Positions 9,944 to 17,428 of a stretch of 39,910 bases of DNA are shown here, piece after piece. Where the stretch lies: NCBI GenBank assembly GCA_015228815.1, contig JADGCV010000004.1:1-39910 (forward strand), written 5' to 3'. Made by a program: the position numbers and the translations under genes. This stretch comes from Magnetococcales bacterium. Lineage in GTDB: Bacteria; Pseudomonadota; Magnetococcia; Magnetococcales; UBA8363. Every line of letters begins with the position of its first letter. Positions within the stretch are counted from its first letter, which is position 1. The notes beneath the pieces were generated by a model. The model searched no databases. It worked only from the letters and a program-made list of their open reading frames with translations, and was not told the origin of the DNA.

Positions 9944-10537
9944 TCAACTTCGTTTGGCCCGCAACATTTCTGATTGGCGCTTGAAAATATGTTGTATCAA
10001 TTTTTCCCGGTCCTGATCGAGAATGGGTTCAAACTGGCAGGCCGCCTTGATCAGCCCCTCTTCGTCGGGGGGGAAGATTTTGACGGCCCGGGCGAAGCAT
10101 TGGATCGAGGTCAGAGAATCCAGGGACAGGCCGAGACGAATTTCAAGGATGTCCCCTTCCATGACATCCAGTTCCGCTTCCTTGAACGCCAGTCCGCCAC
10201 CACCAAGGTTGACCCAGGTCGGCACCATGGGACGGGCCGTGTCTCCGGGGTAGAATACCTTGAGCAGCATGTTGAGTTTCATGTCGATCCGCGAAAGGAT
10301 GCGCGCCAGGAGCGGATCGGTGCGTTCCAGTTGGAGAATCTTGTCGGAGACCTCCAGATTGGCCAGGGCCGTCTGGACATCGTTGGGTGCGATGGGAAAG
10401 GATTGACTGCGCTTGAAGGTGGTGATGACCTCGGCAAACTCTTCGGCGCTGACCCGGCGCCAGGAAAGTGGCAGATAATCATCGACACGGACAAAGGCAC
10501 GTTGTTGTTCACCCGTTTTTTGCGACACGGCGGCCAT
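9944..10537 (-). CDS. PilZ-domain protein with inserted helical segment
   Basis: A 197-residue probable c-di-GMP receptor. The arginine motif RAFVR (residues 13-17) is followed by about 90 helical residues before the second motif, NLGGGG (from residue 110), where Gly stands in the usual Ser position. Such inserted helices recall oligomeric PilZ proteins. The start at 10537 has GGAG 7 nt upstream. It follows the motB-like gene by 18 nt and precedes the larger PilZ gene. PilZ proteins next to stator genes commonly act as YcgR-type brakes; that role here is an inference. Confidence 0.82.
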   Translation of the reverse strand: MAAVSQKTGEQQRAFVRVDDYLPLSWRRVSAEEFAEVITTFKRSQSFPIAPNDVQTALANLEVSDKILQLERTDPLLARILSRIDMKLNMLLKVFYPGDTARPMVPTWVNLGGGGLAFKEAELDVMEGDILEIRLGLSLDSLTSIQCFARAVKIFPPDEEGLIKAACQFEPILDQDREKLIQHIFKRQSEMLRAKRS

Positions 10538-10555
10538 GGTTCGTCTCCATGTTGA

Positions 10556-11401
10556 TCAGGGAAGGTTCCCCTGGGATCCGGTGGTGGCGGGGTTGTCCCG
10601 TGAAGGCTGGCTTTTCTGGTCGGATTCCGGTGCCTCTGTCGGGGGGGTGTTTGTCATCTGGGTAGCCACTGGGGGATTGCTCGTATTTTCGGTGATCGCA
10701 GGGGATGAATGGCGCGAAACCATCAACTCGATGCGACGGTTGGCGGTTCGTCCGCTTTCGGATTCGTTGGTCTGGATTGGGGAAAACTGTCCCATTCCCC
10801 GCGCCTGAAGGCGCATCGGCGGGACGCCACCGGTTTCCGACAGAAATTGAACCACCGATGCAGCCATGGCGGCAGAATAACCCCAATTGGAGGTGAACGG
10901 AAGGTTGGATGGGGGGGGGGCGTTGTCGGTATGGCCACTGACGATGACTTCATGATCGACCTCCTTGAGCAGATTGGCCATCTCCAGAAGCGGGGACTGG
11001 ATGGTGTCCTGAAGGTCGAGGCCCGGGGCACGGAAGATTTTGTCGCTTTGCAGGCGCAGGAGAACCCCTTGTTCCGACTGGATCAATTCCGCTTCTTTAT
11101 TGGCCAGCATCGGGCCCAGGGAACGTTGCAGTTTTTCGACCAGTTGGACGATGATGATTTCCTGATGAAACTCGACCCCTTCCGCTTCGCGTCGCCCTGC
11201 CGATGACTGACCGGAGTAGGGAATACGCGGGATTCCCAACGCATCGTGAAAGGAGCCCATGCCCTTCTCGAACAGGGTGGGGTCCACCTGGGACGAGGAC
11301 AGCAGAAAAACGAGGACGATCAACACCAGGGACATCATGCTGGCATGGGTGTTGTTCAGCCACCGGGGGAAGCCCCTTGAACTGGAGGAATATTTGGACA
11401 T
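10556..11401 (-). CDS. MotB/PomB-like stator protein lacking the channel aspartate
   Basis: A 281-residue protein with one membrane segment (about 20-38) and an OmpA-type peptidoglycan-binding domain (SGHTDNAPPPSNLP near 155, then MGQFSPIQTN and NRRIELMV). It ends in a Pro/Thr-rich tail. The segment HASMMSL aligns with FADLMSL of PomB, so the ion-binding Asp essential in MotB/PomB is Ser21 here (codon AGC). The gene follows the motA-like gene by 10 nt. A run of ten C (10,911-10,920, coding strand) lies in the peptidoglycan-binding loop. It could be a specialised or non-conducting stator subunit, or an OmpA-like wall anchor paired with the MotA-like protein. Confidence 0.82.
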   Translation of the reverse strand: MSKYSSSSRGFPRWLNNTHASMMSLVLIVLVFLLSSSQVDPTLFEKGMGSFHDALGIPRIPYSGQSSAGRREAEGVEFHQEIIIVQLVEKLQRSLGPMLANKEAELIQSEQGVLLRLQSDKIFRAPGLDLQDTIQSPLLEMANLLKEVDHEVIVSGHTDNAPPPSNLPFTSNWGYSAAMAASVVQFLSETGGVPPMRLQARGMGQFSPIQTNESESGRTANRRIELMVSRHSSPAITENTSNPPVATQMTNTPPTEAPESDQKSQPSRDNPATTGSQGNLP

Positions 11402-11411
11402 GGCCGCCGGC

Positions 11412-12164
11412 TCATGGAGCGTTGCGTTGTGACGGGGGCAGTGCCGCGAGCAGGGCTTCCTGAAGCAGGCGGGGGTTGACCCCTTTTTGGATGCCGATCA
11501 TGCCATCGATGATGACCTGTTTGACCATTTGTTCATCCTTGCTGTAGGTTTCCAGTTTGGTGCAAACGGGGATGGCGATGCCGTAGGCGATCAATGAACC
11601 ATAGAAAGTCGCCAGGAAGGCGATCGCCATTCCGGGTCCGATGGCGGCGGGATCGGAGATGTTGGCCAACATTTGCACCAGACCGACAAGGGTGCCGATC
11701 ATGCCGAAGGCCGGGGCCATTTCGGCGACTCCTTCCCAGATGCCCATGCCGCGGGCGTGTCGTTCGGCAAGATAGGACAGTTCTTTGGACAGGACGCTGC
11801 CAAGAAATTCGGGATCGGCGCCATCGACGCAATGGTTGATGGCCCCTTGAAGGAAGGGGTCATCGGATTTAAATTTTTCCAACGCCAGAATTCCGTCCTT
11901 TCGGGCAATATTGGCCATTTCGATGATCTGACCGATCACCTTTTCGGGTTCGTGGACCTTGACGAAAAAGGCCCGGGCCAGGACATGGACCGAGCCGATG
12001 ACATCCCGTGGTTTATGGCGGATCAACATGGTGGCGATCGTGCCGCCGACGACGATGAGGAGCCCTGGAATGTTGACGAACATCATCAGTCCGCCATCGA
12101 TCAGGATGCCGGCGACGACAACGGAAAACGCCAAGAGTATCCCTATGATCGTTGCTAGATCCAT
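11412..12164 (-). CDS. MotA/PomA-type stator channel protein
   Basis: Inner-membrane ion channel subunit of 250 residues for the flagellar motor. The N-terminus MDLATIIGILLAFSVV closely resembles PomA. Four membrane segments are visible, with the cytoplasmic stretch ANIARKDGILALEKF and the third/fourth segments (PAFGMIGTLVGLVQML, then AIAFLATFYGSLIAYG) in their usual places. The start at 12164 has GGGA about 9 nt upstream. It is followed by the motB-like gene and two PilZ genes, suggesting a c-di-GMP-tuned stator. The PomA-like character hints at sodium, but its partner lacks the ion-binding Asp. Confidence 0.9.
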   Translation of the reverse strand: MDLATIIGILLAFSVVVAGILIDGGLMMFVNIPGLLIVVGGTIATMLIRHKPRDVIGSVHVLARAFFVKVHEPEKVIGQIIEMANIARKDGILALEKFKSDDPFLQGAINHCVDGADPEFLGSVLSKELSYLAERHARGMGIWEGVAEMAPAFGMIGTLVGLVQMLANISDPAAIGPGMAIAFLATFYGSLIAYGIAIPVCTKLETYSKDEQMVKQVIIDGMIGIQKGVNPRLLQEALLAALPPSQRNAP

Positions 12165-13197
12165 GGTTGAAGTTCCCTGTCGCACCGTTCCAAACACAAG
12201 GTTGTAGAATCCATTCGACCGATGATCGCAAGGCCATCCACCGCAATCGCGGGTCGTGTTTCTTGTTCCTGATTCGATGCACTAGCAATTTTTCGGCCAA
12301 TTTTTTCTGACGCACGTTTTCATTCGTCAGTGGACGCGGGGGGGGGGATTGAAGCGCGAGAATGACCCATGGAGCCTTGTCCCATCGTTTTTTTGGGACC
12401 ATGCCGCGGGCGCGGTAGGCGGCAAGAATTTCCTGGGCCTGGTGATCCAGGAGACCGGCGAGAATCAACCATCCTCCGGGATGAAGTTCCCGGACGAGGT
12501 CATTGGCCATTTCCAGAAGGACTCCGGAAAGGATGTTGGCGACGATGGTGTGGAAGGGTCCCCTGGGAACGGTATCCGACAGGATGATGCTGATGTCATG
12601 GAGATCGTTGGCCAGGAAATTTTCGGAAGCGGTGGTGATTGCCTGGGGGTCCAGGTCACAGGCGGTGATGGGAGCGGCTCCGAGACGTGCGGCGCCCATG
12701 GCGAGAATTCCGGAACCGCATCCCATGTCGAGGAAGGGACCGAGGTTGTTTTGTTGGCGAACCCATTCGAGCGCTTCCAGGCATCCGGAGGTGGTTTCGT
12801 GGGACCCCGAACCGAAAGCCAGTCCGGGGTCGATCGTGAGGACAAATCGGTCCGAGTCTTCACGGGGCCACCAGGAGGGGCGAATCAGGAACATGTGTCC
12901 GACGGGGAAGGGGCGAATTTCTTTTTTCCAGGACTCGGTCCAATCCTGATCGGGGATGTGGCGCCAGAGGATTGTCCCGACGGGAATGGCCAGGGAAGAG
13001 GCGGCGAAGAAAAGGAGGAGTCGCAATTCCACCTCCTCGCGATGAATGGTATCGGGAAAAAAACCCTTGACCCGAACCGGGGCATTGTCTTCGGGCAACC
13101 ATTCCATGACCGATCCCTGAGACCCGACCGCGGTCATGATGTCGCCACAGGCATCTTCGCCGCCCTCTGGAGCCGTCAGTTGCACTTCCCAAACCAT
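12013..13197 (-). CDS. prmA: Ribosomal protein L11 methyltransferase, frame extended at a C10 tract
   Basis: PrmA trimethylates ribosomal protein L11 using S-adenosylmethionine. The family motifs GLAFGSGSHETT and the SAM-binding DMGCGSGILAMGA are intact, and NILSGVLLEM matches the catalytic NPP-like region. After about 287 residues, the normal family length, the frame crosses ten consecutive C (coding strand; 12,338-12,347). It then continues about 105 residues into motA in another frame. With nine or eleven C, stops occur at 12,327-12,329 or 12,320-12,322, giving a normal-sized PrmA. The extension is therefore probably an indel in the tract, either sequencing or genuine. The start at 13197 has AAGGA 12 nt upstream. 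Confidence 0.88.
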   Translation of the reverse strand: MVWEVQLTAPEGGEDACGDIMTAVGSQGSVMEWLPEDNAPVRVKGFFPDTIHREEVELRLLLFFAASSLAIPVGTILWRHIPDQDWTESWKKEIRPFPVGHMFLIRPSWWPREDSDRFVLTIDPGLAFGSGSHETTSGCLEALEWVRQQNNLGPFLDMGCGSGILAMGAARLGAAPITACDLDPQAITTASENFLANDLHDISIILSDTVPRGPFHTIVANILSGVLLEMANDLVRELHPGGWLILAGLLDHQAQEILAAYRARGMVPKKRWDKAPWVILALQSPPPRPLTNENVRQKKLAEKLLVHRIRNKKHDPRLRWMALRSSVEWILQPCVWNGATGNFNHGSSNDHRDTLGVFRCRRRHPDRWRTDDVRQHSRAPHRRRRHDRHHVDPP

Positions 13198-13224
13198 GAC
13201 CGTTAAGAATCCTTGCAGCAGGGA

Positions 13225-13254
13225 TTGACAATCACTTCTCCTATCGAGTATACA
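13225..13254 (+). promoter_or_regulatory. Sigma-70-type promoter of tRNA-Phe
   Basis: A perfect -35 box TTGACA (13,225-13,230) is followed after 18 nt by TATACA (13,249-13,254). The predicted start near 13,261 lies about 37 nt before the mature tRNA. Confidence 0.6.
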
Positions 13255-13297
13255 GGAGTCTTCTCAAGATCGGCAGGCATTTCGCAAGATCGCAGCA

Positions 13298-13376
<79 letters not shown>

Positions 13377-13422
13377 ATATCAAGCAGATTCAATAGTTTA
13401 CTGAAAATGCTTGCCGGTCAGT

Positions 13423-13460
13423 TTCAGCACATGTTACCCTTTCAGCACAAATTCAGCACA
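13423..13460 (+). repeat. Left-arm integrase sites, three TTCAGCACA copies
   Basis: Three direct copies of TTCAGCACA start at 13,423, 13,441 and 13,452. Two more copies in the same orientation, with the same 11-bp spacing, lie inside the other end at 25,360 and 25,371. Their placement inside both att sites fits arm-type binding sites of the tyrosine integrase. Confidence 0.65.
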
Positions 13461-13475
13461 GTGCGCGGGAGACAT

Positions 13476-14522
13476 GTGTTGGCCACTATCCGCAGAACCC
13501 CATCTGGAACGTGGCAAGTCCAGGTGCGACGGCAAGGGCATCCTTCTGTTACCAAGACATTCCGGCTACGTCGGGATGCTGAGACCTACGCCCGTCAAAT
13601 TGAAGATGAAATTGTGCGTGGGATCTTTTTGGACCGCACTATGGCTGAACAGATGACCGTAGCCAGTGCCTTGCAACGCTACTTGGTTGAAGTCTCTTCT
13701 TCAAAAGCACCGACTACAGCGCGTTCCGAAAAATCCAAAGCTGCACACTTGATGGCGGCTTTCGGCAAATACTCCTTGGCGGTGATCACTCCGGATAAAG
13801 TTGGGTGTTACCGCGATGATCGACTCAAGACGGCCAGCGCCAATCAGGTCCGTCTTGAATTGGCCTTGTTCGCTCATCTTTTTTCCACGGCTATTCGGGA
13901 ATGGGGCGTTGGTCTGGCCTTCAACCCAGTAAGGTCGATTCGTAAACCACCTCCTGGTGCAGGGCGTCATCGTCGTTTGACTCCTGATGAAGAGACGCGG
14001 TTACTTGCCGCTTGTGATGCCCACTCCAACCCCATGCTGGGGTGGATTGTGCGCGTGGCCATCGCTACGGCTATGCGTCACGGTGAAATCGTATCCTTGG
14101 AGTTGAGACAGGTAGACATCAATCGTCGGGTGGTGGTCCTGGAACAGACTAAAAATGGAGACGCGCGCACGGTGCCTTTGTCTCTCAAGGCGACCGATGT
14201 GATGCGGATTGTGCTGGAGTGGCCGTTGCGGCCAGACGACACCAAACTGTTATTTCCTGGGGAACCCGGCAAGGATGGACAACGACGGCCCTACGTCACC
14301 GGTCAGGTATGGCGTCACGTTTTGCTTCGGGCCGGGATCGTCGATCTTCATTTCCACGATCTTCGTCACGAGGCGGTTTCGAGATTGGTTGAGGCTGGTT
14401 TGTCGGACCAGGAGGTGGCCGCCATCTCCGGCCACCGTTCCATGCAGATGTTACGCCGTTATACCCATCTTCGGGGAGAAGATTTGGTCAACCGCCTTGA
14501 TAGGGCGGAGTCCCGCCGTTAA
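13476..14522 (+). CDS. int: Tyrosine integrase of the element
   Basis: Site-specific recombinase of about 348 residues with an N-terminal arm-binding part (ATIRRTPSGTWQVQVRR), a SAM-like core-binding domain and a catalytic domain. The catalytic set is visible: Arg in TAMRHGEI, His and Arg in HDLRHE, His in SGHRSM and Tyr in RRYTHL. The frame is open from 13,407, but the GTG at 13,476 or TTG at 13,479 is preferred. Either places the start just after a GGGAG site and gives the usual integrase N-terminus, leaving the arm-site repeats upstream. The gene adjoins attL and its 3' end overlaps the convergent small gene by 35 bp. It is the likely integrase for the tRNA-Phe site. Confidence 0.93.
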   Translation: MLATIRRTPSGTWQVQVRRQGHPSVTKTFRLRRDAETYARQIEDEIVRGIFLDRTMAEQMTVASALQRYLVEVSSSKAPTTARSEKSKAAHLMAAFGKYSLAVITPDKVGCYRDDRLKTASANQVRLELALFAHLFSTAIREWGVGLAFNPVRSIRKPPPGAGRHRRLTPDEETRLLAACDAHSNPMLGWIVRVAIATAMRHGEIVSLELRQVDINRRVVVLEQTKNGDARTVPLSLKATDVMRIVLEWPLRPDDTKLLFPGEPGKDGQRRPYVTGQVWRHVLLRAGIVDLHFHDLRHEAVSRLVEAGLSDQEVAAISGHRSMQMLRRYTHLRGEDLVNRLDRAESRR

Positions 14523-14715
14523 GCAATTCTAAAACCTTGACTGTGGGAAATTTCCTGTTCCTGCCAACTCTTACTCTCAGTTTGCGTACTTCTGGCCAGG
14601 GATGGTCTTTGGTGTACCTGACAAAAGCCGCAAAGCTTTCCGGTGATCCATTGTAGCCGACGATTTGCGCCAATTCGGCGCAGGTGACAAAGCGTGGTAA
14701 CGCTTTACTGGCCAT
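14488..14715 (-). CDS. Small excisionase-like DNA-binding protein
   Basis: A 75-residue protein with CAELAQIVGYNGSPESFAAF followed by a basic RKLRVRVGRNRKF stretch and a short helix. This is the layout of small winged-helix proteins such as AlpA or excisionases. The start at 14,715 has GGGAG about 6 nt upstream. It is the last gene of the leftward operon and overlaps the integrase 3' end on the opposite strand. A role in excision control is suggested by position only. Confidence 0.55.
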   Translation of the reverse strand: MASKALPRFVTCAELAQIVGYNGSPESFAAFVRYTKDHPWPEVRKLRVRVGRNRKFPTVKVLELLNGGTPPYQGG

Positions 14716-14797
14716 GTACCCTCCCTTGCTTATTCCGTCCATCATTTCTCCCCTTGTAGAACACTCGCTTGAATGGGACTGGTCCCATTGTCTTTCA

Positions 14798-15520
14798 TTA
14801 CAACAAATATCCAGTAAAATCGCGTCTCCGGGTCGAGATCCCCCAGCTACCATCGTCGTCACTTAGGTCAAAATACCTGGGATGGTCCAAGTCGTATCCG
14901 GTAAGGTCTGCCCATCCCAAATCGGCTGCCTGAAATTCAATGGTCAAATGTGGTTTCCACTCCCCATACCAACACGCCATGGCCGCACTCAACACCAAGT
15001 CGTCATGGATACCCTCCCGCCATGCTTCGTATTTGTCATGGCCACCCATGGTAATTTCCACCTTGAAGTTCAGCAGTTCCTGAACCAGGGTATCGGCTTC
15101 GGGCATCCCACCCGCCACCTTGAGCCTTCCGGATTGGAGAAGTACCTGGAGGGCGGAAACAAGATCCCGCTTGGGAACCCGGAAATCGCGTCCCTCCTCG
15201 CTTACAGAATCCCCGCCGGTGATGGTGACGGCAATCAGTTCGGCAGGCAGTCGGGCATCCCGGAACATGTCCACCACGGGGCGGCCCGCTCCCGTTCCAT
15301 CCACCACCAGCGTTGCTTTCCCATTCCTGAGTTGTTCACTGGCCAGCATTTTACCCACTTTGGCAACCTGATCGGGATAGGAAGTTCCCAGTTTGAATCG
15401 TTCAGCATGGCGCAGGTGGTAACGGGCAGGCTTTTCCTCGAAAAAACGTTCAAGGATCGTGACCGCCGTAAAATCTTGAGACTGCCCAAGATCCAAACCG
15501 ATGATGAAATCACTCAGCAT
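14798..15520 (-). CDS. Terminase large subunit, nuclease domain as a separate protein
   Basis: A 240-residue protein corresponding to the C-terminal RNase H-like nuclease of TerL, which cuts concatemeric DNA during packaging. The metal-binding acidic residues are present: Asp10 in IIGLDLGQSQDFTAV, Asp74 in LVVDGTGAG and Asp173-Asp174 in GIHDDLVLSAAMA. It begins precisely at the domain boundary and has its own ribosome site (GGAG, 7 nt before ATG at 15,520). The start overlaps the stop of the preceding 109-residue gene. The matching ATPase is encoded upstream at 15,849-16,607. No portal, capsid or protease gene follows. Confidence 0.85.
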   Translation of the reverse strand: MLSDFIIGLDLGQSQDFTAVTILERFFEEKPARYHLRHAERFKLGTSYPDQVAKVGKMLASEQLRNGKATLVVDGTGAGRPVVDMFRDARLPAELIAVTITGGDSVSEEGRDFRVPKRDLVSALQVLLQSGRLKVAGGMPEADTLVQELLNFKVEITMGGHDKYEAWREGIHDDLVLSAAMACWYGEWKPHLTIEFQAADLGWADLTGYDLDHPRYFDLSDDDGSWGISTRRRDFTGYLL

Positions 15521-15843
15521 GGTTGTTCTCCAGATTGATCGTTTCCCCAGAAGGGCCAAGGACTCTGATCATCAAAGATGTCCCGATGGAAATGTTTAAC
15601 TATTTCCGTATAGTACATTGTCTTGAATGTGGTGATTCGGTCCAGTCTAAACATCATGTGTTCAACAGCCACAACACGCAAATGCTGGCTGTTGGGTAAT
15701 CTTCTGGCAGGTTCCGGCCACACATGAGGTGAGATGAATTCCCCAACGTGAATAGGGTTGAATGGCTCGCTGGCTTCAAAGCGTGCAATGACGGTTTCAA
15801 CATCACCCGGTTCATAAATTTCAATCATATATCTCGTGAACAT
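15514..15843 (-). CDS. Unknown 109-residue protein between the two terminase genes
   Basis: Not recognised. It starts 5 nt after the TerL ATPase stop, with GGAG about 10 nt before the ATG, and its stop overlaps the nuclease start. That makes it an intended member of the operon. It is rich in aromatic, His and acidic residues (MIEIYEPGDVETVIARFEA, later KHFHRDIFDD) and has no membrane segment. An internal Met at 15,828 is an alternative start. Its position between the two halves of a terminase suggests a packaging-related or regulatory role, which is speculative. Confidence 0.7.
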   Translation of the reverse strand: MFTRYMIEIYEPGDVETVIARFEASEPFNPIHVGEFISPHVWPEPARRLPNSQHLRVVAVEHMMFRLDRITTFKTMYYTEIVKHFHRDIFDDQSPWPFWGNDQSGEQPC

Positions 15844-15848
15844 GGCGG

Positions 15849-16607
15849 TTATTCTCCAAAAAGCGGTTTGACTTCCGTTGATATGGCCGACATGACCACA
15901 TCGTGACTAAACACCGAATCGATACGTTCAGCGAAAATTCCCATGTATTCCTGGTTGAACCAAAGCGATCCCAGGGAGTTACGTTCTTCTTCCAGGAACG
16001 CCTTTGTGATGCGTGGGCATTGGTGGGCTGTGACCTTGATACGCTCCCATTCGTCACTACCATTGGTCCATTCCTCGAAGAAGTGCCCGATCTTGCCGTA
16101 GGGGGTACTCATCAACACCAGCTTGCCGTTTGAAACCGCCAGCATGGGGCGGACGGATCGATAAAGGGCGTCGGGAACGAAGGCCGCCTCATCCTCGATG
16201 AGGAGATCCACGGCAGAATAGCCACGAATGGAATCGGGGTTGTTGGGCAGGCTGACCACACGGGAACCATTGGGCAGGGTAAAGGCGTTCTTGTTGTCCT
16301 CATCCAGCTTGGGGCGACCAGTCAGCCCTTTCATGAAGCCGGTGACCTTCTGGAACAACAGTTTGGATTGCCGGTCGGATTTGGAAATGACCAACGTCAA
16401 GGAATCGGGTTGGAACAGGGCCGTATGCAGGGCCAGAATCGCGGTGGTCGTACTTTTTCCGGATTGGCGGCAGCAGTTCAGGATGATCCGCTTGGACGGG
16501 GATTGCAGCATTTGCGCTTGCCAGGAATCGGGGGCAAATCCAAGCCGGTTCCTGGCGAAGTGGGCAGGGTCCAGGGCGCAGATTAAGTCTTTGACCAGGT
16601 CGGACAT
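15849..16607 (-). CDS. Terminase large subunit, ATPase domain as a separate protein
   Basis: A 252-residue DNA-packaging motor ATPase. The Walker A-type loop CCRQSGKST is at about 45-53, Walker B with catalytic Glu at 134-140 (DLLIEDE), and the coupling motif MSTPYGK at 166-172. The C-terminus (FNQEYMGIFAERIDSVFSHD) matches the segment that normally leads into the TerL nuclease, but a stop codon follows at 15,849. ATG at 16,607 directly follows the TGA of the TerS-like gene, with GGAGG 11 nt upstream. The separate ribosome sites downstream argue against a simple frameshift. Confidence 0.88.
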   Translation of the reverse strand: MSDLVKDLICALDPAHFARNRLGFAPDSWQAQMLQSPSKRIILNCCRQSGKSTTTAILALHTALFQPDSLTLVISKSDRQSKLLFQKVTGFMKGLTGRPKLDEDNKNAFTLPNGSRVVSLPNNPDSIRGYSAVDLLIEDEAAFVPDALYRSVRPMLAVSNGKLVLMSTPYGKIGHFFEEWTNGSDEWERIKVTAHQCPRITKAFLEEERNSLGSLWFNQEYMGIFAERIDSVFSHDVVMSAISTEVKPLFGE

Positions 16608-17084
16608 TCAGCGATGATCCTCCAGGGCCTGGACGACGGCGCGTTTGGCTTCCGGGTAGGGGGCCAATGCCTTGACGATGATGGCTTGCATGTTGGTCCA
16701 TTCCGCCGAAACAAACAGGTTGACGGATGGCGTTTCCTGCAACTCCCCACGCATTTTTGCCAGCAGTTCCACAATGCGAACCAACTCCCGAATCCCACCC
16801 AGGGCTGCCGTAAAGTTGCCTTTTTTCTCGGCCTTGTTTTTGATTTCGTGGGCTTCATGTCGCAGTGTTCCCAGGTAATCCAGAAGATTGTCCCCGTAAG
16901 CCACATCAACGGCCTTCTGAGCCTCCACCATGGCCTTGGGGAGATGTTCCAGCTTGTGCCGTCGCAGTGAGTCCTTGGAAAGGCCGTATTGACGCGATAG
17001 AGCGCGAAAAGTCTCTCCGGCCACCAAGGCTTGGTCGATGTCGGCAATGCGCTTGTGGGCGCATACAGAGCAAGGGCGGGCCAT
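16608..17084 (-). CDS. Terminase small subunit-like protein
   Basis: A 158-residue protein with an N-terminal CSVCAH motif, a helix-turn-helix (ETFRALSRQYGLSKDSLRRH) and a long helical remainder. The position just before the TerL ATPase and the HTH-plus-helices layout fit a small terminase subunit that recognises the packaging site. The start at 17,084 has GGAGGG 8 nt upstream and overlaps the preceding stop as TAATG. Assignment rests on position and HTH, not on a close family match. Confidence 0.62.
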   Translation of the reverse strand: MARPCSVCAHKRIADIDQALVAGETFRALSRQYGLSKDSLRRHKLEHLPKAMVEAQKAVDVAYGDNLLDYLGTLRHEAHEIKNKAEKKGNFTAALGGIRELVRIVELLAKMRGELQETPSVNLFVSAEWTNMQAIIVKALAPYPEAKRAVVQALEDHR

Positions 17085-17428
17085 TAATTGAACCCTCCAA
17101 GCCAATATCCAGCACGAACCCAACGCAACTTCCGACCGTGGGACAAAAAGACCAGGTGGTTGCGGTCGGAATGAATCAGGGATGCGCCATCGGCAATCAG
17201 GGCCGCCATTCCGTGCAGATGGTCGTAGCTTTTGGCTTCATCTGGAGATGTTCCCAGGAAAAGGTTATCCCGATTCCACCCCAAAGAGGCCAACCGTTGG
17301 CCATGCTGACGGCGGAACCGTTGCAGGCTGGCCCGGATTCGCTCTTGGTGTTCCGGCGGGATGGGGTTGGCAACTGGCGGTGGTTCCGGGGCGGGTCGGT
17401 ACAGATCCAATGGGGCGGATTTCATCAT
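17084..17428 (-). CDS. Small unknown protein of the element operon
   Basis: A 114-residue protein that is not recognised. The N-terminus is Pro-rich and contains a helical EHQERIRASLQRFRRQHG segment, followed by a mixed region. Its start overlaps the primase stop (ATGA) and its stop overlaps the TerS-like start, so translation is coupled on both sides. No catalytic motif or membrane segment is visible. Confidence 0.65.
   Translation of the reverse strand: MMKSAPLDLYRPAPEPPPVANPIPPEHQERIRASLQRFRRQHGQRLASLGWNRDNLFLGTSPDEAKSYDHLHGMAALIADGASLIHSDRNHLVFLSHGRKLRWVRAGYWLGGFN

Noticed and set aside
8171-9973. 600-codon open frame opposite the large PilZ gene
   Set aside because: Long antisense frame with no recognisable domain; the minus strand carries PilZ motifs and coupled starts.
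12013-12326. The last 105 codons of the prmA frame as real protein
   Set aside because: They follow a C10 run, overlap motA out of frame and are not part of the PrmA family; both alternative frames stop at once.
15849-16607. Terminase split explained as a frameshift artefact
   Set aside because: The halves are separated by a complete 109-codon gene with its own start, and each gene has a GGAG-type ribosome site.
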